DNA of 64,000 nucleotides from Nepenthes gracilis (GCA_033239525.1 BSYO01000016.1:7017045-7081044); one strand, 5' to 3'; counted from the stretch's first letter, positions 23,101 to 38,100 are shown. A program made the numbers and translations. The notes: generated from the sequence alone by a model not told the origin.

Positions 23101-26100
23101 CTATCTCGGGTTATTCATAATTCCATTTCAGTCATACTTTTGACTTTTCATTACATGCCTTGTCTAATTTAAAATAGGGATTGCGTATCAAAGTCGTCAT
23201 CCACTATCACTTTTTTACCCTAAATCGTCACCTAATTCTGTTACACCCAAACCTCGATAGTCAACTTGGAATACTTGTCTTCTTGATAGATACAATTTTT
23301 CTCATACCGTTCGTCAGGCAACTCTGGATACTACTCTTATATCTTCATCTTATTCTTGACTTCTACTTAAAAGTATTGACAACAATTTATACAAGACAAG
23401 CTTTAAGCTCTTCAAGATAATCATAATTAGTATATTGTACTGTCTCCCTCTGTAGTCAATCCTATTAAATATAAATGGGTATATACTATTAAGCTATAGT
23501 ACGATGATTTCATCAAAAGATATAAAGCATATTTGTGAGCACTCCAAAATCAACAGGTTTATGGCCTTAATAATGAACTTTTGCATTAGTGGCTAAAATT
23601 GCTGTATTTACTATTGTGGCTATTACTTCTTTCAAAGGATGGTCATTTGGATGTTAAGAATGCATTTTTATATAGGGATGCAAAGGAAGTAAAGTAAGAA
23701 ATCCACATAACTCCATTACTCCTCTAAGGTCTGTAGGTTGAATGCTCCTTGTATGGCTTAAAGCAAGCACGACAAGCATGGTTTGAAAAATTTTATACCA
23801 CTCTTCTTGATTTTAAATTTACTTAAAGTTAGTTTGAGTCCTCTCTTTTTCTTAGAAAGACTATTTCTAGAGTTGTTATACTTCCAATATATGTGAATGA
23901 TAATGTTATAAATAGATTTAATGCTCAGTTAATTAAGCAACTATAATAGCATCTCAAGACTTCTTTTCATAAGAAAAATGTTCATTTTCTGTAACATTAT
24001 CTTAACCTTGTGGTACAACTTACTCCTATTAGCACACTTTTGCACCTACAAGAGTATAGACATGAGATTACTTTGGTTGGTCTTCAATCTAGAAACTCAA
24101 TACCTATATCTATAGAGGTTAATTTAAAGTTTTGACAATAGGAAGGAGATTTATTTTCTGATCTACCTACATATTGATAGCTGATAGGAAGTTTGAATTA
24201 TTTGACAATACTAGACTTGATATCTCTTTTGCAATCCAACAGGTAAGTCAGTTTATGCTGGCACCCTGACACACACATAGCAGTAATGAGACCTATTGTT
24301 CATTACCTGAAGAATACCTCTGGTTAAAGATTATTCTTTCCAATTGGAATTCTCTCTGGTTAATGAGATTTAGTTATTGGTTAGTTGAGCAAACACTCGT
24401 CATTCAGTTAATGGGTGGCACATATTTGTTGATAATGCTCTTATTTTTTGAAGTGTAAGAAGCAAAATCAGGCATTGAAGTCTTCCAACAAGTCAGAGTA
24501 CCTGTAATATGTCTTCAACTTGTTTGGAGATCATCTAGTTGAGGGGCTTGTTAGGGGAACTTTGTATTCTGCAGCATTATCTGACCCTTTTTTTGCTAAT
24601 AATATCAATGCTATCAAAATTTTTATCAATTCAGTATTTCATGAGTGCACAAAACATATTGAAGTCAATTGTTACCATATTCATGAACTATTTAACCAAC
24701 ATGTAATAATGCCTTCACTTATCTCCACCCATTTTCAAACGGTGAATGTTTTTTACTAAAATTCTATCATGACAACAATATTCGTGATTAACAAATTGAT
24801 ACTTTTTAATCGATCAACATTAATTTAAAAGAGAATGTCGATATGATCAAGATCATTGTATTGTATATATTTCCTTTATTAGATTATTTTGATTGATTAT
24901 GTTTTAATTATAATTGATTATAATTAGGCTGTAAATTAAGAAGGTGATTGATTTTAACAGGTTACAATTAGAGAAGAAATTTTCTATTTCATGAGAAGGA
25001 AACTCTCTATTGAGACGTATTCAGACCCATTGACAGGTTGTTTCTATGCGAGTCATATGTCGTTATACATAGCAATTTTTTGTACATTGGTGCTGGTGTG
25101 TGATTCTCGAGAGGAATATCAGCGGAATTCTAGCATATGATGCTTGTTCATTGGAGAACAAATGAGAGAATGCCCAAGAACAGGTGCTTGACGTGAACTA
25201 GATCTGCACTTGAAAGTAGCTAGGCAGTTGATGAGCAACAATAGGAAGTTAGTGGAGCAGATTGGCAGAGTGATAGCACATGACAAGCAAGCAGTCCGGT
25301 GCTCAGTCAGCAATTGACTCATTATCAAGGATGAAGCAGGTAATTGGTAGAATCCTCATGAGTGACTGGTTCGCAAGCACCATGATAGTTTTCTAAATGG
25401 CTATATAAATCAAACACAGCTTGGGTTTCATTTAACACAACAAAACAAACCTTTTGAGCATGGCACACGAGGGATAACAGAAGGAAGGAGAAGAGGAAGA
25501 GTTTGTCACTTACTTGGGCAATTGTTTGTGTTCCACTCTTCAACAAAACTCCAGTAAGTTTGTCATCTGTTCAGGCAACGCTTTGTATTCCATTTTCCAC
25601 CAAAATTTGGTATGTTGTTTTGGATTCATTGTAGAACTTTTTTGCTAGTTAGTTCTTATTTGCTCTTTGTTTATCCAAATCTTGAGTTTTGCGGAAGGTT
25701 TATGTTATGAGGGTTGCTAATCTAAGCTGAGTAGTGCTAGAGTTTGCATAACTAAACTATTTATATTTGAGCATCTTCAAAGGCTATCAAATCTTGTGGC
25801 TTTTCCCCTTAGTTATGAGAAAGGCTACATGAAAATTGTTTCTCGTGCATATGATTTTACTCTATTTGTTAGTTTCCTGCCCAGTTCACACAAGAGAGGG
25901 ATTGTGGCTTTGGTTCCCAGCATGTGATACATAGAAAAACATCATCCAGAATTTTTTCCAGCAATATGACCAGATTACTGACAAAAGTGGGAGAGAGCAC
26001 ATGATGACAGACTGAGCTAAAATGGCCATCTCAAAAGTGTAATTCAATCCGTTAGACTCAGATCAGATAATTTAAACTAACCTGATGTGCAAAGCGAGAA

Positions 26101-29100
26101 TTCTGGTAGCCAGTCTTCATAAGTTGTCCCCATACTTCGTGGAACTGAGAGAATTGATGTGAATATGTCAAGCATGAAAAACAAATTCGTAATAATGTAT
26201 ACATTTAACACAACATTATTTATCACAAACACAACTGGCCAATGTTACGGGCAAAAATAGATGGTTGCGGCCGTATCGGTATTAAACTTATTTGACAATA
26301 AATATCAGTATTGAATATATGGGAAACAAAAAAGTTTCTGTAAATCCTATGTTAATAAGCAAATATTGATGCCGATGCCATGATATATTGTGATTTTGCC
26401 TTTGTATCAATAAATATCAATATTGAGGGTCTTGATATTGATATTTATCAGCCGATGTTTTATTCCATGATTGCAAGTTATCAACAACACATGCAGAATG
26501 AATTGGGAGAAGCATGTTTTACCTTACTGTCAAATCAAGAAAAACTTAATTAGAAATAGAGCATTGGATCGAATTTGCCCAATATTAGATCTCAATCAAT
26601 TTAATTATTTAGGAAAAAAATTCTTAAACTTCTAAAGGCAAACACACAGAAGTACATAGGCTATTCAATTACAAGGTTCTGACATGAGACAAAGGTGCAA
26701 TCCAATAGGCAATGAGAAATCTTCTGGACACCAAAAATGCAAACAAACATTGTTATCCATTGAAATTTTCCATACAAACAATGGTCCCGAGCTGGAAGCT
26801 AAGCCAGCACATGAATTCTGCCTTAAATGGTTATGCATAGGAATCCAAGCAAATTTCTAACCTTTTGGTGCAATTCACGTTGAACTTGTTGGTGGGCAAG
26901 ACGCGTCTGTTCCCTTTGATACTGACAAGTCCAAGCAATTAAACAGAAATTGTCAATCAGTTGTTCATCATCTTCCATCAACATCCAAGAAGAAGATATA
27001 AATTCGTAGAATATTGGATAACCACGTAAGAATTAAGAGGCATTTATTCCCTTTTAGAAAATGGTACAAATTTGCAAAGAATTTAAGAAACTAATATTAC
27101 TGCCAAGGGAGACACTAGACACACTGAAAATGGAAATGAAATCAACTTAATTGTCTTATACAAGTCCATGTATATTACATATCAAATAAAATCAGAGAGT
27201 TGTCTAACCACTAAACATATTATAAGCTCTCTAATTGGTAGGATTTCCGAACTGACAACATTACAATTTCTATAAATACTCCTTCACAAAAAAAAATTCC
27301 TAATATAATAAACAAGTAAAGTTAATGCAACACTCATGTATAAGGACCATTTACCGATTCCAACACTCATCCATGAGATTTTCATCTTTGTCCTAAAATG
27401 ATGTAGTATAAATGGATTAATTAATGTCACCTCCCCTTCAAGTGCAGCAAATACACACCGGTACATAGAATGTTTGTCGGAAAACAATGCACTTCCTTTT
27501 TCATTAGGGGACAACAGTTCTTAACATTGAAAAGGAAACTAAAATTCAAAATTTTAATTTGAATGCAACAGACCCTTTATTAACAGTAAAATTATTTCCA
27601 GCTAACCCTCCAACTGGAGTAAATAAATTCCAGACTAGTTTAGTTTCTGTCAGCCAATCAATGCCCTTCTGTGTTTGTCAAGGGAAACAATATTTAACAT
27701 TACAAAGAAATTAAGAGTCAAACCAAACCTCCAAATTTCTTAGTTCAAATTGTAATGCTTCCTTCTGGTCGGTGTTCAGATCTTCAAACCTGCATTGTTC
27801 ATGTTTTGGGATGAAATCATTTTGCTACAACAATAAATTTCAAAAGTTGAGAGCATGCCATAGCACAAAGATAAAGGCATACAAGGTATTACCAACAGAA
27901 TAATCATAAAATAAAATGTGTTGAAGTGACCTCAGGGTTTTAACCAAAAAAAAAAGTAACCTCGGGGTTAATTCTCTTCTCATTAAGAGCCACTATTCAT
28001 CTTATAGCAGACATTCTGAAAGGTAATCATCTGATATTTATAGATGCAAACTCAAACTCACAAAATGAGGAAGTCAAATATTGACAAATTGGATGTAATA
28101 CATACTGTCATCATGGACGCATTAAATTAATGGCCCAATCTCAAGCTTAATATAAGCAACAAAGCAGGGTGTTAAGCAGAAATTTCCTTTCAGAAGACCA
28201 ATCCCTCAAGACTGCATTAGCACTTCGGCCTGAGGGGAGGGGAAGGCAGGATATTACACTCCCAGTTGGTGCATTGGTCTTTGCAACATAAATGTTTTTT
28301 GCTAGTTGGTTCCATTATTACAAAGCTGCTCTAAAATTGGCTTGATTCTAAGATGTGAAATCCATGGTTGTGCCTTAAGGTGCACAAGGCCCCCCACTTT
28401 ATTTGGGGGGACGAGACTAGCCCCATTATTTTCCATTGTAAGAGGTGGGGGGCACTTGAGTCTACCACCCATGCCCGACAATGTCTTGACTCCTATCCAA
28501 TTTTTGGGCCAGTTTCTTCTCTGTACTATCAAAAATTGATATTCTTGCACTACAATCAAGGAGAGGTTGGGTGGGATATCCTAATCCTAGGCCATGCCAT
28601 TGATACAAATTACATGTCCAAAAAATAAAACTAAATTTGAAGCTTTATATATTAGGTTGGAGCACTGAGGACACTCTTCAAATGCAATATGTAACATTAG
28701 CAGGACTTACTACTTACTTAAGAGACCACTTAATACGATGTAGTTTGTCTTCAATGGGATTACGCTCATTCCTCAATAATCGAAGTTGCTGCAAGATATA
28801 GAAGTGTCAGTTGGAAAGGAATGTTGTGCATCAACACACCTATTTCAATGAGTTTATTTACAACATCAAATGAGTGTAATTTACATGATCCTTAATACAA
28901 CAGTAAAGTTGCACTATTGTTACTTAAATGTCACGAGTAGAGCATCTCTACAATGTAGGGGTAAGGTTGCATACATTTGATCTTTCTTAGAATCTACAAT
29001 GTGAGAAGCCTTATACACTAGGCCAACCATTTGAAAGTGCACGGTTCTGAGAAATAAGCTAAAATATTTAAAAAACGGAGGAAACAATATTTGGATCATT

Positions 29101-32100
29101 AGCACAAACTTTCTGACTTAGTAGATGTGTTTATACTGAAAGTAGTACAAGAATAATAGAAATGGTATCAAATAATCTATAAGTAACTAGGTTGATATAG
29201 AGCTTTTTTTTTTGTGATCACGGTAAAATGAAAAAGATGGTCTAGTACCAAAAGCTTTCTGCATTGCAATACCTAGGAAGAGGATACATTGAAGGCAACC
29301 TTAACATTACATTGTTAAGAAGCTAGCTCCTACATTTCAACTGATGACCTTCGGGTTACAAGGGAGCAGCATTGGCATTACGCTAAAGTCTCACCCTCTT
29401 AGGATGACAACAGAACAAAAGTATAATACAATGTGCAACACACAAGTAGGTTCAAGACCCATTGTCCCCAACACAAATGAGAGGAAGGGAGGATTCTATA
29501 TAATATCCTATTCAGCAAGGAAAACAAGGTCTACTTATTTATGAACAATTTGTGCATGAACGAAAATAAATTTCCATATTCTGAATCTAAACCCAATTAG
29601 GGGATGTTTGGCCAATACTTCAAGGCAAAATCTAAAAGAATCAGTCACACAACCAGAGGCATTATTCAACTGAAAAAATTGGATCTACTTAGCCTTAAAT
29701 CTGAATATGTAATGAAGTGTAACTACAGCCGTGCACGCCAACCATATCAAAAAGGATGCTACATTAGGCACACCAACCACAAAAAGCTAGCGCAATAGGA
29801 GAGTTGTTGTGGCATGACTAAGTGATCACAGGTTCAAGTAATGGAAATGATCTTATACATAATATAAAGTAAGACTATATATAATAAACCTAAAATGGTC
29901 TGATCCTTCCCTAAACTTAGCATTTAACAGAAGCTTTGTGCCCCAGATGCCCTTTTTCTGACAACACTTGGTGGTACGTAAGGTTTTATTTTTGTTATTG
30001 TTATTATTGTGGAACTACAATATCACGGTGCAGTATAGTTGTTAACCACAATAGCAGATACATAGTTTGTAATCAGTAAAACTACAAGCCATTTATTTGA
30101 TAGGGGATTCAATTCAAAAACTTACTTTTACATAGAGTCATACCATTATCAAGTGTCAATATCTTTGCATTCAAGAAAATTTAACAAATGATATAATGAA
30201 GCATCTAACAAATACTAGAATATAAAGAAAAAGTATACAACTACCACAAGCTAATTCTATTGAGATTCCAAATTGATCTAGCATGTAAAAATGAAAACCA
30301 AATGGCATACTTTGCGGATGTCCCTGAATTCCCACAGGAGTTCAACCTCTCTTTCAAGCTCAGGAACAACAAGCATTGTTCTCCACCCTGTTTAACAAGA
30401 AAAAAAGAACAATATGTCACAAAGAAGAAATCAAACTAAATTAAGAATTTCAAATACCTTGATCTTAGTCTCTCGTAATGTTTCATCTTTAATTCTAGTT
30501 CCTGTAGTCATGTTTACTTGATTTGTGAATGAGGATATGTCAATCTCATTGGTGGTGCAAGTTTAAAAAAAAAAGGAAAAGAAAATATAAAAAACAGCTT
30601 TAGGAAGATATATTTATTAAAGTCCAAAAAAAAAATAGAATGGACAATAGTAATCTTTCAAGACTACAAATAGCAATTAATCTAGCCACTTTCCCAATTA
30701 TTAACATACTGCCAGAAAAACATTTTGAACTAGTATGTACTACAATAGGTAGCAAGCACAAAGGCCTATTCCACAGTTAACAAGATCAAATAAACACTGT
30801 GATGATTTAATGAAGTTATTGACAGAAAAAAATCTTCTAAATCATTGAAAAATGCATTAAAAATTTTAGTCTTACATTTATCATAACTTTCTCAAAGAAT
30901 GTCAATAAAAAATATTTTGCTCAATTGCCAAGCTATAGAAATTCAGTTTTAAACAAAAGGTTTATATAGTATATTCCAACTGATAAATTATTAACTAATC
31001 TGTAGATAGAAAATACTTAGTATTTGCTAATAGAAGTTCCAGATAGCAGTTACTGAGTTGAGATTAAATAACCTAAATGCTAAGATTTAATCATCTAAAT
31101 AATCCAAGGAAACAAGAAAAAAGCTGAACCTAGTTGTCTATTTAAGTTATTACATTGTTTAACCAAAAATCAGTAAGCATAGGAATTGAGCATAATTCTA
31201 AGTAAACATGCCCAAGGAGTGGAAAGGACTCGATTTTTATGTCAAATTTTATAGCTAAGAAAGGAGTCATTTTTTGGCTCCTGCTTTTTCATGTTTATTT
31301 GGCTTGTCATTGTGTTTTCTTTCCCCCTTTTTGGTATCAATCCAATTCTTTTGGAAGGGATTAGGCTGTACCTATTTATATTGGCCAATACCCATGGCGT
31401 CACATTGATATATTTTGTATTTTCTTAGAAGGGAAAAAAAAGGAACTTGATAACTTATATTTCATAACTTTACTGACGTCATTGCCCTTCATCAAGTAAG
31501 CTAGCAACCACAAATCCAACAAAACAAGTAGAAAGAAGAAAGTCTGAACAAAAGATAATGATAACACAACAACAAAGTTAAACAAGGGAAAGAAAATATG
31601 ATATACAATATTGCACAAGGAAAAAGACAAATATGAAATGACTTTTACCAAGAACTTTTTTGCTGCGCAATATGTCTCCATAGATGTGATCCCCAACATA
31701 AAGAACCTACTACAGTTTAATAGATATCAGAATAAAGCTCCAAGCAATTTAACAATAATTAATTTTTACAAAAACTACATGAGAAGATCAGTAAAACACG
31801 TGGTGCCACAATTTTGGTTTCATTATATTGTGTCAAACAATGTATTTGGATGAATTGCTTTCTTTGTGAGAGTTCTCCACAGTATAAAACGTTTATCTTT
31901 CTTAATTTTCAAATTGAGGTTATAATTGCCTTCCCAATTTCCAAACGTTTATCTTTCAATTATCTTTATCTAAAAAATGGAGGTTATAATTGTCTTTCCA
32001 ATTTACAAGATATTTAGAAGATATAATTATCTTTCCAATTCAAAATAAATATTCTTGACCAAAATCCCTCTCGATTTGATGACAATGAATCAAGAAGCAT

Positions 32101-35100
32101 CAATTTGCCCATGAAAAACTATGTCATTGTCAAGTTATGGCTTTAGCGAATACATCGGTTGTCTGATTAGTAGTGGAAAGGAAGAGAAATGGCGCTAGTA
32201 TCCACAGCTTCCCAAATCTACTTCAATATGTTTTCTCTGCTCATAATAAACCAAGTTGGTTGTAATTTGAATAGTACTTGTATTGTCTGCATGGAGAGGA
32301 GTGGGGTCAATTTGGGAAAGCCAAGTTCATCTAGAAGTCTATGAAGCCACACAATTTTAGAATAAGTAGCTGACATTACCCGATATTTAGACTCGGAGGA
32401 AGATTAGGAAGCATGATCCTACTTCTTACTCTTCCAGAAAATCAAGGAATGGCCAACAAACATACATCACCCAATGACAGGTCATTGTATATCTGGATAG
32501 CCGACTTGATCTTCATCACTAAAAGCAACAAGTCGGAGTGGAAAGCCAATGGAAAAGAATAACCCACAACTTGGTGTTCCATAAAGATAGCCAATGATAC
32601 ATCGAACTATAACTAAATGTAGATGGCCTAGAGTGTGCATAAATTGATTCATTTGTTGAATAGTAAAGGAAATGTCAAGCCGAGTAATGGTCAAGTAGTT
32701 CAAACTTCCCATCAATTGTTGATAGAGAGTAGGGTCAGAAAGAAGATCACCCTCGCCACTACAATTTTTCACATTGACCTCTAGGAAAATATCCATAGAG
32801 ATAGTATTCTAATAAGCAACCAAAGTAATCAACTCCTGAATGTACTTTGTTGATTCAAGAAGATACTTGTAGAATTAGTGTGAACTTTTAACCCTAAGAA
32901 ATACATAAGTGATCCTAAACCCTTCTTATGAAACAAAGCTTGAAGATGTTGCTATAGACTAGTAATCAGGGCAGAATCTATCCCAACAACAACTATATCA
33001 TCAACACAAAGAAGAGGAAGAAAAATACCCATGGATGTCTTACAAAGTAATAGAGATGAATCATATTAACGTTTTTCAAAGTGGAATTAAAGTAAGGTAG
33101 AGCATAATTTGTAAACCATGCTTGAGCGGCCTGTTTTAACCCATAGAGAGATTGCTACAATTTACATACATCATTTGCAGAGAAGGAAGTCATCCTCAAT
33201 GATAGTGCAATATATATCTCTTCCTTGAGGTCTCCACGAAGGAATGCACTTTTATGTCCATTTCATGAGGGGGCCAGTCCTATAAAGCAGTAATAGAAAT
33301 CATCATTCACACTGTAGTCATCTTAGCTATTGGAGCAAAAGTCTTCTCATAATTCACTTCATATCCCTATCAATTTCCAAGAGTAACCAAGCAGGCCTTG
33401 TTCTATCTGAGTGGAGCTTCATAGAGTAGACTCATTTACATCAAGTAGCCTTGACATGAGCAAGACAGGGGACTACATCCCATGTAAAGTTATCCTGAAG
33501 AGCTTGAAGTTCTTCCCTCATTGCCTCACACCAACATATATATAATAGCTTCAAAATAGAGTGATGGAATAGGAATAGATGTCAGATTGGCATGACGAGA
33601 TGTAGCCAAAAATCTATACTGATCAAAAGGGCGAGAGACACTTGTAGATTGTTGCAGGTTGATATCTGAAGTCAAAACTGCCTGAGGGGAAGAGTGCGTC
33701 ATAGGCTCATATGGCAGGTCAGGCTCTAGAAGAGACAACATTAGTTGTCATCGTTCATATACAATTTCAGGTTTGAAGTGTTTAGGGGTAGTGGTGAAGT
33801 CTTCAATATTAGGAAGATCATGAATTTCAGAAAATTCATCAACATGAGTAGGGAAAAAGGATTGATTGTCAATAAAGATAACATTATGAGAGATGCAAAA
33901 TCTGTTGAAATGTGGATAGCAAACGTAACATTTGTAAGAGATGTTGTAACCCATCAATGCACATTTAATGAATCAGGCCAAAAGTTTGTGACATTCACAG
34001 GGTAGAAGATGCACAAAACTTGTGTAGCCAAATGTATGCATATCAAGATGGTTGGGGTGCTATTGAAGGTGTGGATAGTATAGGGTGTCAAAATGCAAGA
34101 TGCGAGAGGAAAACTACTTAACTAAATAAACTATAGTAGATAAAGTTCAACCCAGAATTTAAAGGGAACATAGGAATAATTTATATTGTCAAATTCTACC
34201 CATAAGCTTTACAATACAAAGAAATAATCTTGAATTGGAATATCACCTTGAGTATAACAAAAATTTCATATTTCAATTGAAAGCGGTGAGCAGTGTTATC
34301 TTGGTGATACACCTTTGTAAAGTATTTCCACATAGTTCTAATAGTTTCATAAGGACACAAATTGAGAACAATGCGTGGATCAATGGTACCCAAAATCCAA
34401 GTCATCGCACGGTTATCTTGAACCTACCATTGGGATAATTTCATAAGCATTGTAGGAAATGAGTCACTTCCATCGATATAGGCCTATGATTCTTTTCTAG
34501 TGACAAATAGTTGAATTTGAAATTCCCATGCAGAATATTTTTGTCCGTTGAATCATACCCCAAAAAATTCTACATTACTTGAAGACATAGTGAAGGACTC
34601 CTCCAACTCAAGTAATAATAAAAAATAAGAACCACAAATTATAAGAACAGCTTTGCTGCACCCTAGCTATTCACCACAAAAACAAAAGGACCAAACTTCT
34701 TATCATAAGAACAGTTCACTGTGCCCTATCTTCCTGCAAATACAATGAAATCCCGAGCCAGTTGAGCCACAAAAACAAACAGACAAAATGATCAATGAAA
34801 ATATAGATAGAAAGCGAAGAAATGAAAGACTTCAAGATGATCTGATCAAGAACTGAAGGATTCCAAGATGAACCAAACAAAGAGTATAACTCATTCGCGA
34901 AGGACTGTACACGAACAAAAGAATGAAGTATTGTTAAGTCACAGGATCAAAAAGCTTAACCCAGTTTCAAAAGAATCACGTAAGTTTTCCACCAAACTCA
35001 ACCAAATGACCTAGAACAAGTTTTAAGATGCTTGTTCTAATTTACAAAATGAGACTTACACGAAATAGAACACAAGGTTTGAACACCACAAAGATAGCCT

Positions 35101-38100
35101 AAATGTCGAAACTCTGAAATCTAGCTCTGATACCATGTCAAACAATGTATTTGCACAAATTGCACTCGTTGTGAGAATTCTCCTTATTATACAATGCTGA
35201 TTTCTAGCAATAATTTCAATTATCTCTATCTAAAAAGGGAAGTTATAATTGCCTTCCCAATTGACAAGATATGTACAAATTATGCCATAGTTAGGCGAAC
35301 TAATTAAGGTGCAAAATTATTCAAAATATTCTGCAATATTCCTGACTAATGTATCAGAATTGGTCAGGCTATCAAAGAAGCATCTCATACTTGTCATGAA
35401 TCACATAAAGAGAAAATTCTCCAAAGGAATCAAGGTCACAACAATTATAGAAGTTCAACAGAAAAATAATAATTCATAATCCACTATAATAGTTATCTAA
35501 AGATCTGAAATATCTACAGTAACAAAGCCAGACAATTACATTAGAAGGTCTTATCCATAAAGTATGAGAAGAAAATCCTACCCAGAAAAGGAAGGAAAAC
35601 GAAGTTAAATGATGCCGTTACAAACTGATAATAGCGACTGAAACAAGATGTCCAACATAGAATTCATCTCTCTTAGCACACGGTGAAGGAAGCATGGAGG
35701 TGGAGGCAAGGAGGGCAGGATGAGTAGTCAGAGGAGAAGAAGAAGAAGCTGCTTATAGCATTTTAAAGTGAAAAAAACAATAAAATTACACAGGAAAACA
35801 AAGGCCCTCAGATAAGTATGACCAACCAAAACAGCAATTATGGCTATGGGGAACACAAGATACAACAAGAACAGTTCAAAAATTTTTCAAGCATCCTTTC
35901 AAGAGTGATTGTCCATTCCCAAGAGGAGAAACAACAGAAAGATTCAGTTAAACATAGCATTCCCCTTACTAGCATTACAAAGCATTGGTTATTCCAATTA
36001 TCAGAAAAACATTGTCAGAGAAGCAAATACAAAGTCATCAAACAAATAATAATAGTAGTCTGAAGAATAAGCCTGACAAGTAAGTCATGTTTTTGGGCAG
36101 TGAGATACTAATGCAAACTTATAAATAGTCTCAAGTTCAATTTCCCAATGGCCCCACCACAACTTTAACTAGCAAATGAAGCAAGAAAAAAAGAACTGAA
36201 TGGAAAAGGAGGATGTAACTTTTTTTTAGGAAAAAAAGTACTGATCTTCTGGGGACATTTGAAAGTATATGTGGAAAGAGACCTTGCAAAAATAGTGGAC
36301 CATGAAATATCACCTGTGAACTGGATTCAATGTGGAGCAGTTTATGCAAATGGGCAACATTGCCACCCTGCAAATGCACATTCAACAGTATAACTACCGC
36401 ATATAACATGTGTGAGACATGAAGTTAACTAAAACACCATGGGGATGATTGACAAAGTTTTCATCAACAGATAGACCTTGGAGTAAAAGATTACTATTAC
36501 AAGCACCTACCTGGAAAACCTGGCAAGCATTGGTTAGTCCCTTTGATGGCAATATTGCTGTAGTATTTCCAACCTGTTTTTCATGCAAGATATATTTAAG
36601 TTGCTTTACTATGAAACAGAGTTAAGACCATAGAATACCAAAAATGATGTTCACACTAACTTGAGGCATAGGAGTGCCATTATCAGTATTTATAAGCAAT
36701 CCCGATTCAGGCACAACCTCAAAAATATTAGCACGATTTTCTTCATGGAAAAATCCTGGTTTTGCACTGCATGAACGATCGGCAAAGAATGATCACAAGG
36801 GATATGTTTAAAGAATCACCTATCATCACGTTTTCACTATAAAACCATATTATAATGTTGATAACAGGTATGAATCAAGTGAAATAGAGTAGCAACGCAA
36901 ACACTACGTCCACCTCTCAAGCACAATGTAGAGATGCAACCACTGGTTGCAAATATTTACGTTCCGTCGAGCCATTCAATAAGATCCAACAGAATATGAT
37001 TTACAGAACTCTTTACTAACTTAACACTAAATTGCAAGTTAGTTATGAGAGAATGTGCAAAAGAAAGGATAAAAAATGGAGAATAATAATTATTCATGCT
37101 TAAAGACACACAATTACAGAATATAAACAACCCACTTATAAAGATTTAAGGTTCTATTCCTGTACTACATAGTTCCAGAATATCTTGGAAAATACTGAAC
37201 ATATAGATAAAGTTCAGTAAGATGGTGAAAGAAAGGCCCAAGTGCAGAGCATGAGATGTCTGAGAGACATTGAGAAAAATGATGCTAATAAGCAAACCTC
37301 TGTACTATAAATGTTTCCAGGACCAACTGAAAGAGAACTCTCTTTCCAAAAGGGTGTGGATGGGGGGACAGAAATGATGAAATGTTTCAAATCCACGTAC
37401 ATTGAGAGGACTCATTAACAAGCTCAACACTGTTTCTCTTTTTTCCAGCAAAGAAGAATAGAATACAAGATCCTACTACAGCAAGTAATATCCAAATCCA
37501 ACAAGACAGAAGCCAACCACAGAATAAGATTATGGAAACTTGGAGACTGAACTTAAATTATGTAACTTGTCAAACAACTAAATTGGATGCACTCAACATG
37601 GCAAGTGCTGGGCTGGAAATAAAATTGTAACATGATGTGATTAATTTATATACATGATTCAGAGCTTATTTTATGACAAATTCTCCCACTTATGTGACAT
37701 CTAATCAAATCTTGTTCATTGTTGGTTAGGAAACAAGGTGTTGAAGGAACAAGGGTAAATGGTCATTTTATCCTACCTGAGGATAATTGGTGTTGTTGGA
37801 AAGCTTAATTCAAATCCTACACTTTGAAACTATAAAAGCTTCAAGATTCTAAAGATTTCAAAATACAACAGATGTGTAAGATAAGTGAAATTTGAAAGAA
37901 AACTCACTTCCCTAAAATTTTTCTCCAAAATTTAAAGCAACATAAAAGGAAAACCAGGACAAAGGAGGGACACCTTGACTATTATTTACACATAAAGTTC
38001 AGGAGAGACAGCAGAAAGCAAAACAGAGAGAAAAGAGGGGCAGCTTGCTGCTGTTCCAGGGAGAGGAACTGCATAGGAAAAGGAGGAGAATCTGGCAGCA

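Larger units (their letters stand above)
21090..24835 (+). mobile_element. Decayed Ty1/copia internal region, plus strand
   Basis: Domains in copia order: gag with zinc knuckles (21100-21700), protease region (21860-22000), integrase (22440-23150), reverse transcriptase (23460-23960), RNase H (24160-24800). Many stops and frameshifts. A purine tract (aaaagagaa, 24827-24835) precedes an LTR start. Confidence 0.85.
8132..26081 (-). other. Last intron of the nucleotidase gene, 17950 bp
   Basis: Donor GTTAGT at 26081-26076 and acceptor TGCAG at 8132. It contains the stacked retrotransposons annotated separately. 8132-8986 shows only AT-rich sequence with a T14 tract near 8540. Confidence 0.85.
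26145..31648 (-). other. Five short introns of the nucleotidase gene
   Basis: Introns 26145-26861, 26922-27728, 27790-28717, 28789-30310 and 30388-31648. Mostly AT-rich with no full transposon. 26240-26465 is a GATAT-rich repeat and 28390-28410 a perfect short hairpin. ORFs at 29344-29798 are chance frames. Confidence 0.8.
31831..35335 (-). mobile_element. Ty1/copia retrotransposon in the intron between exons H and I
   Basis: LTRs at 31831-32061 and 35136-35335 share the terminal tgtcaaacaatgtatttg and gttataattg.ctt.ccaatt. The minus-strand primer-binding site TGGTATCAGAGC (35124-35135, initiator Met tRNA type) abuts the 5' LTR, and a purine tract GAGAGGGATTT abuts the 3' LTR. The flank ATATT at 31825-31829 and 35336-35340 is a likely 5-bp target duplication, with one extra base at the left end. 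Inside are gag, integrase C-terminus, reverse transcriptase and RNase H. About 1 kb (protease and integrase core) is missing. Confidence 0.88.

Noticed and set aside
35690..35760. Possible extra nucleotidase exon (Ser-rich frame on the minus strand)
   Set aside because: The frame from exon H to exon I is already complete without it and relatives have no insertion there.
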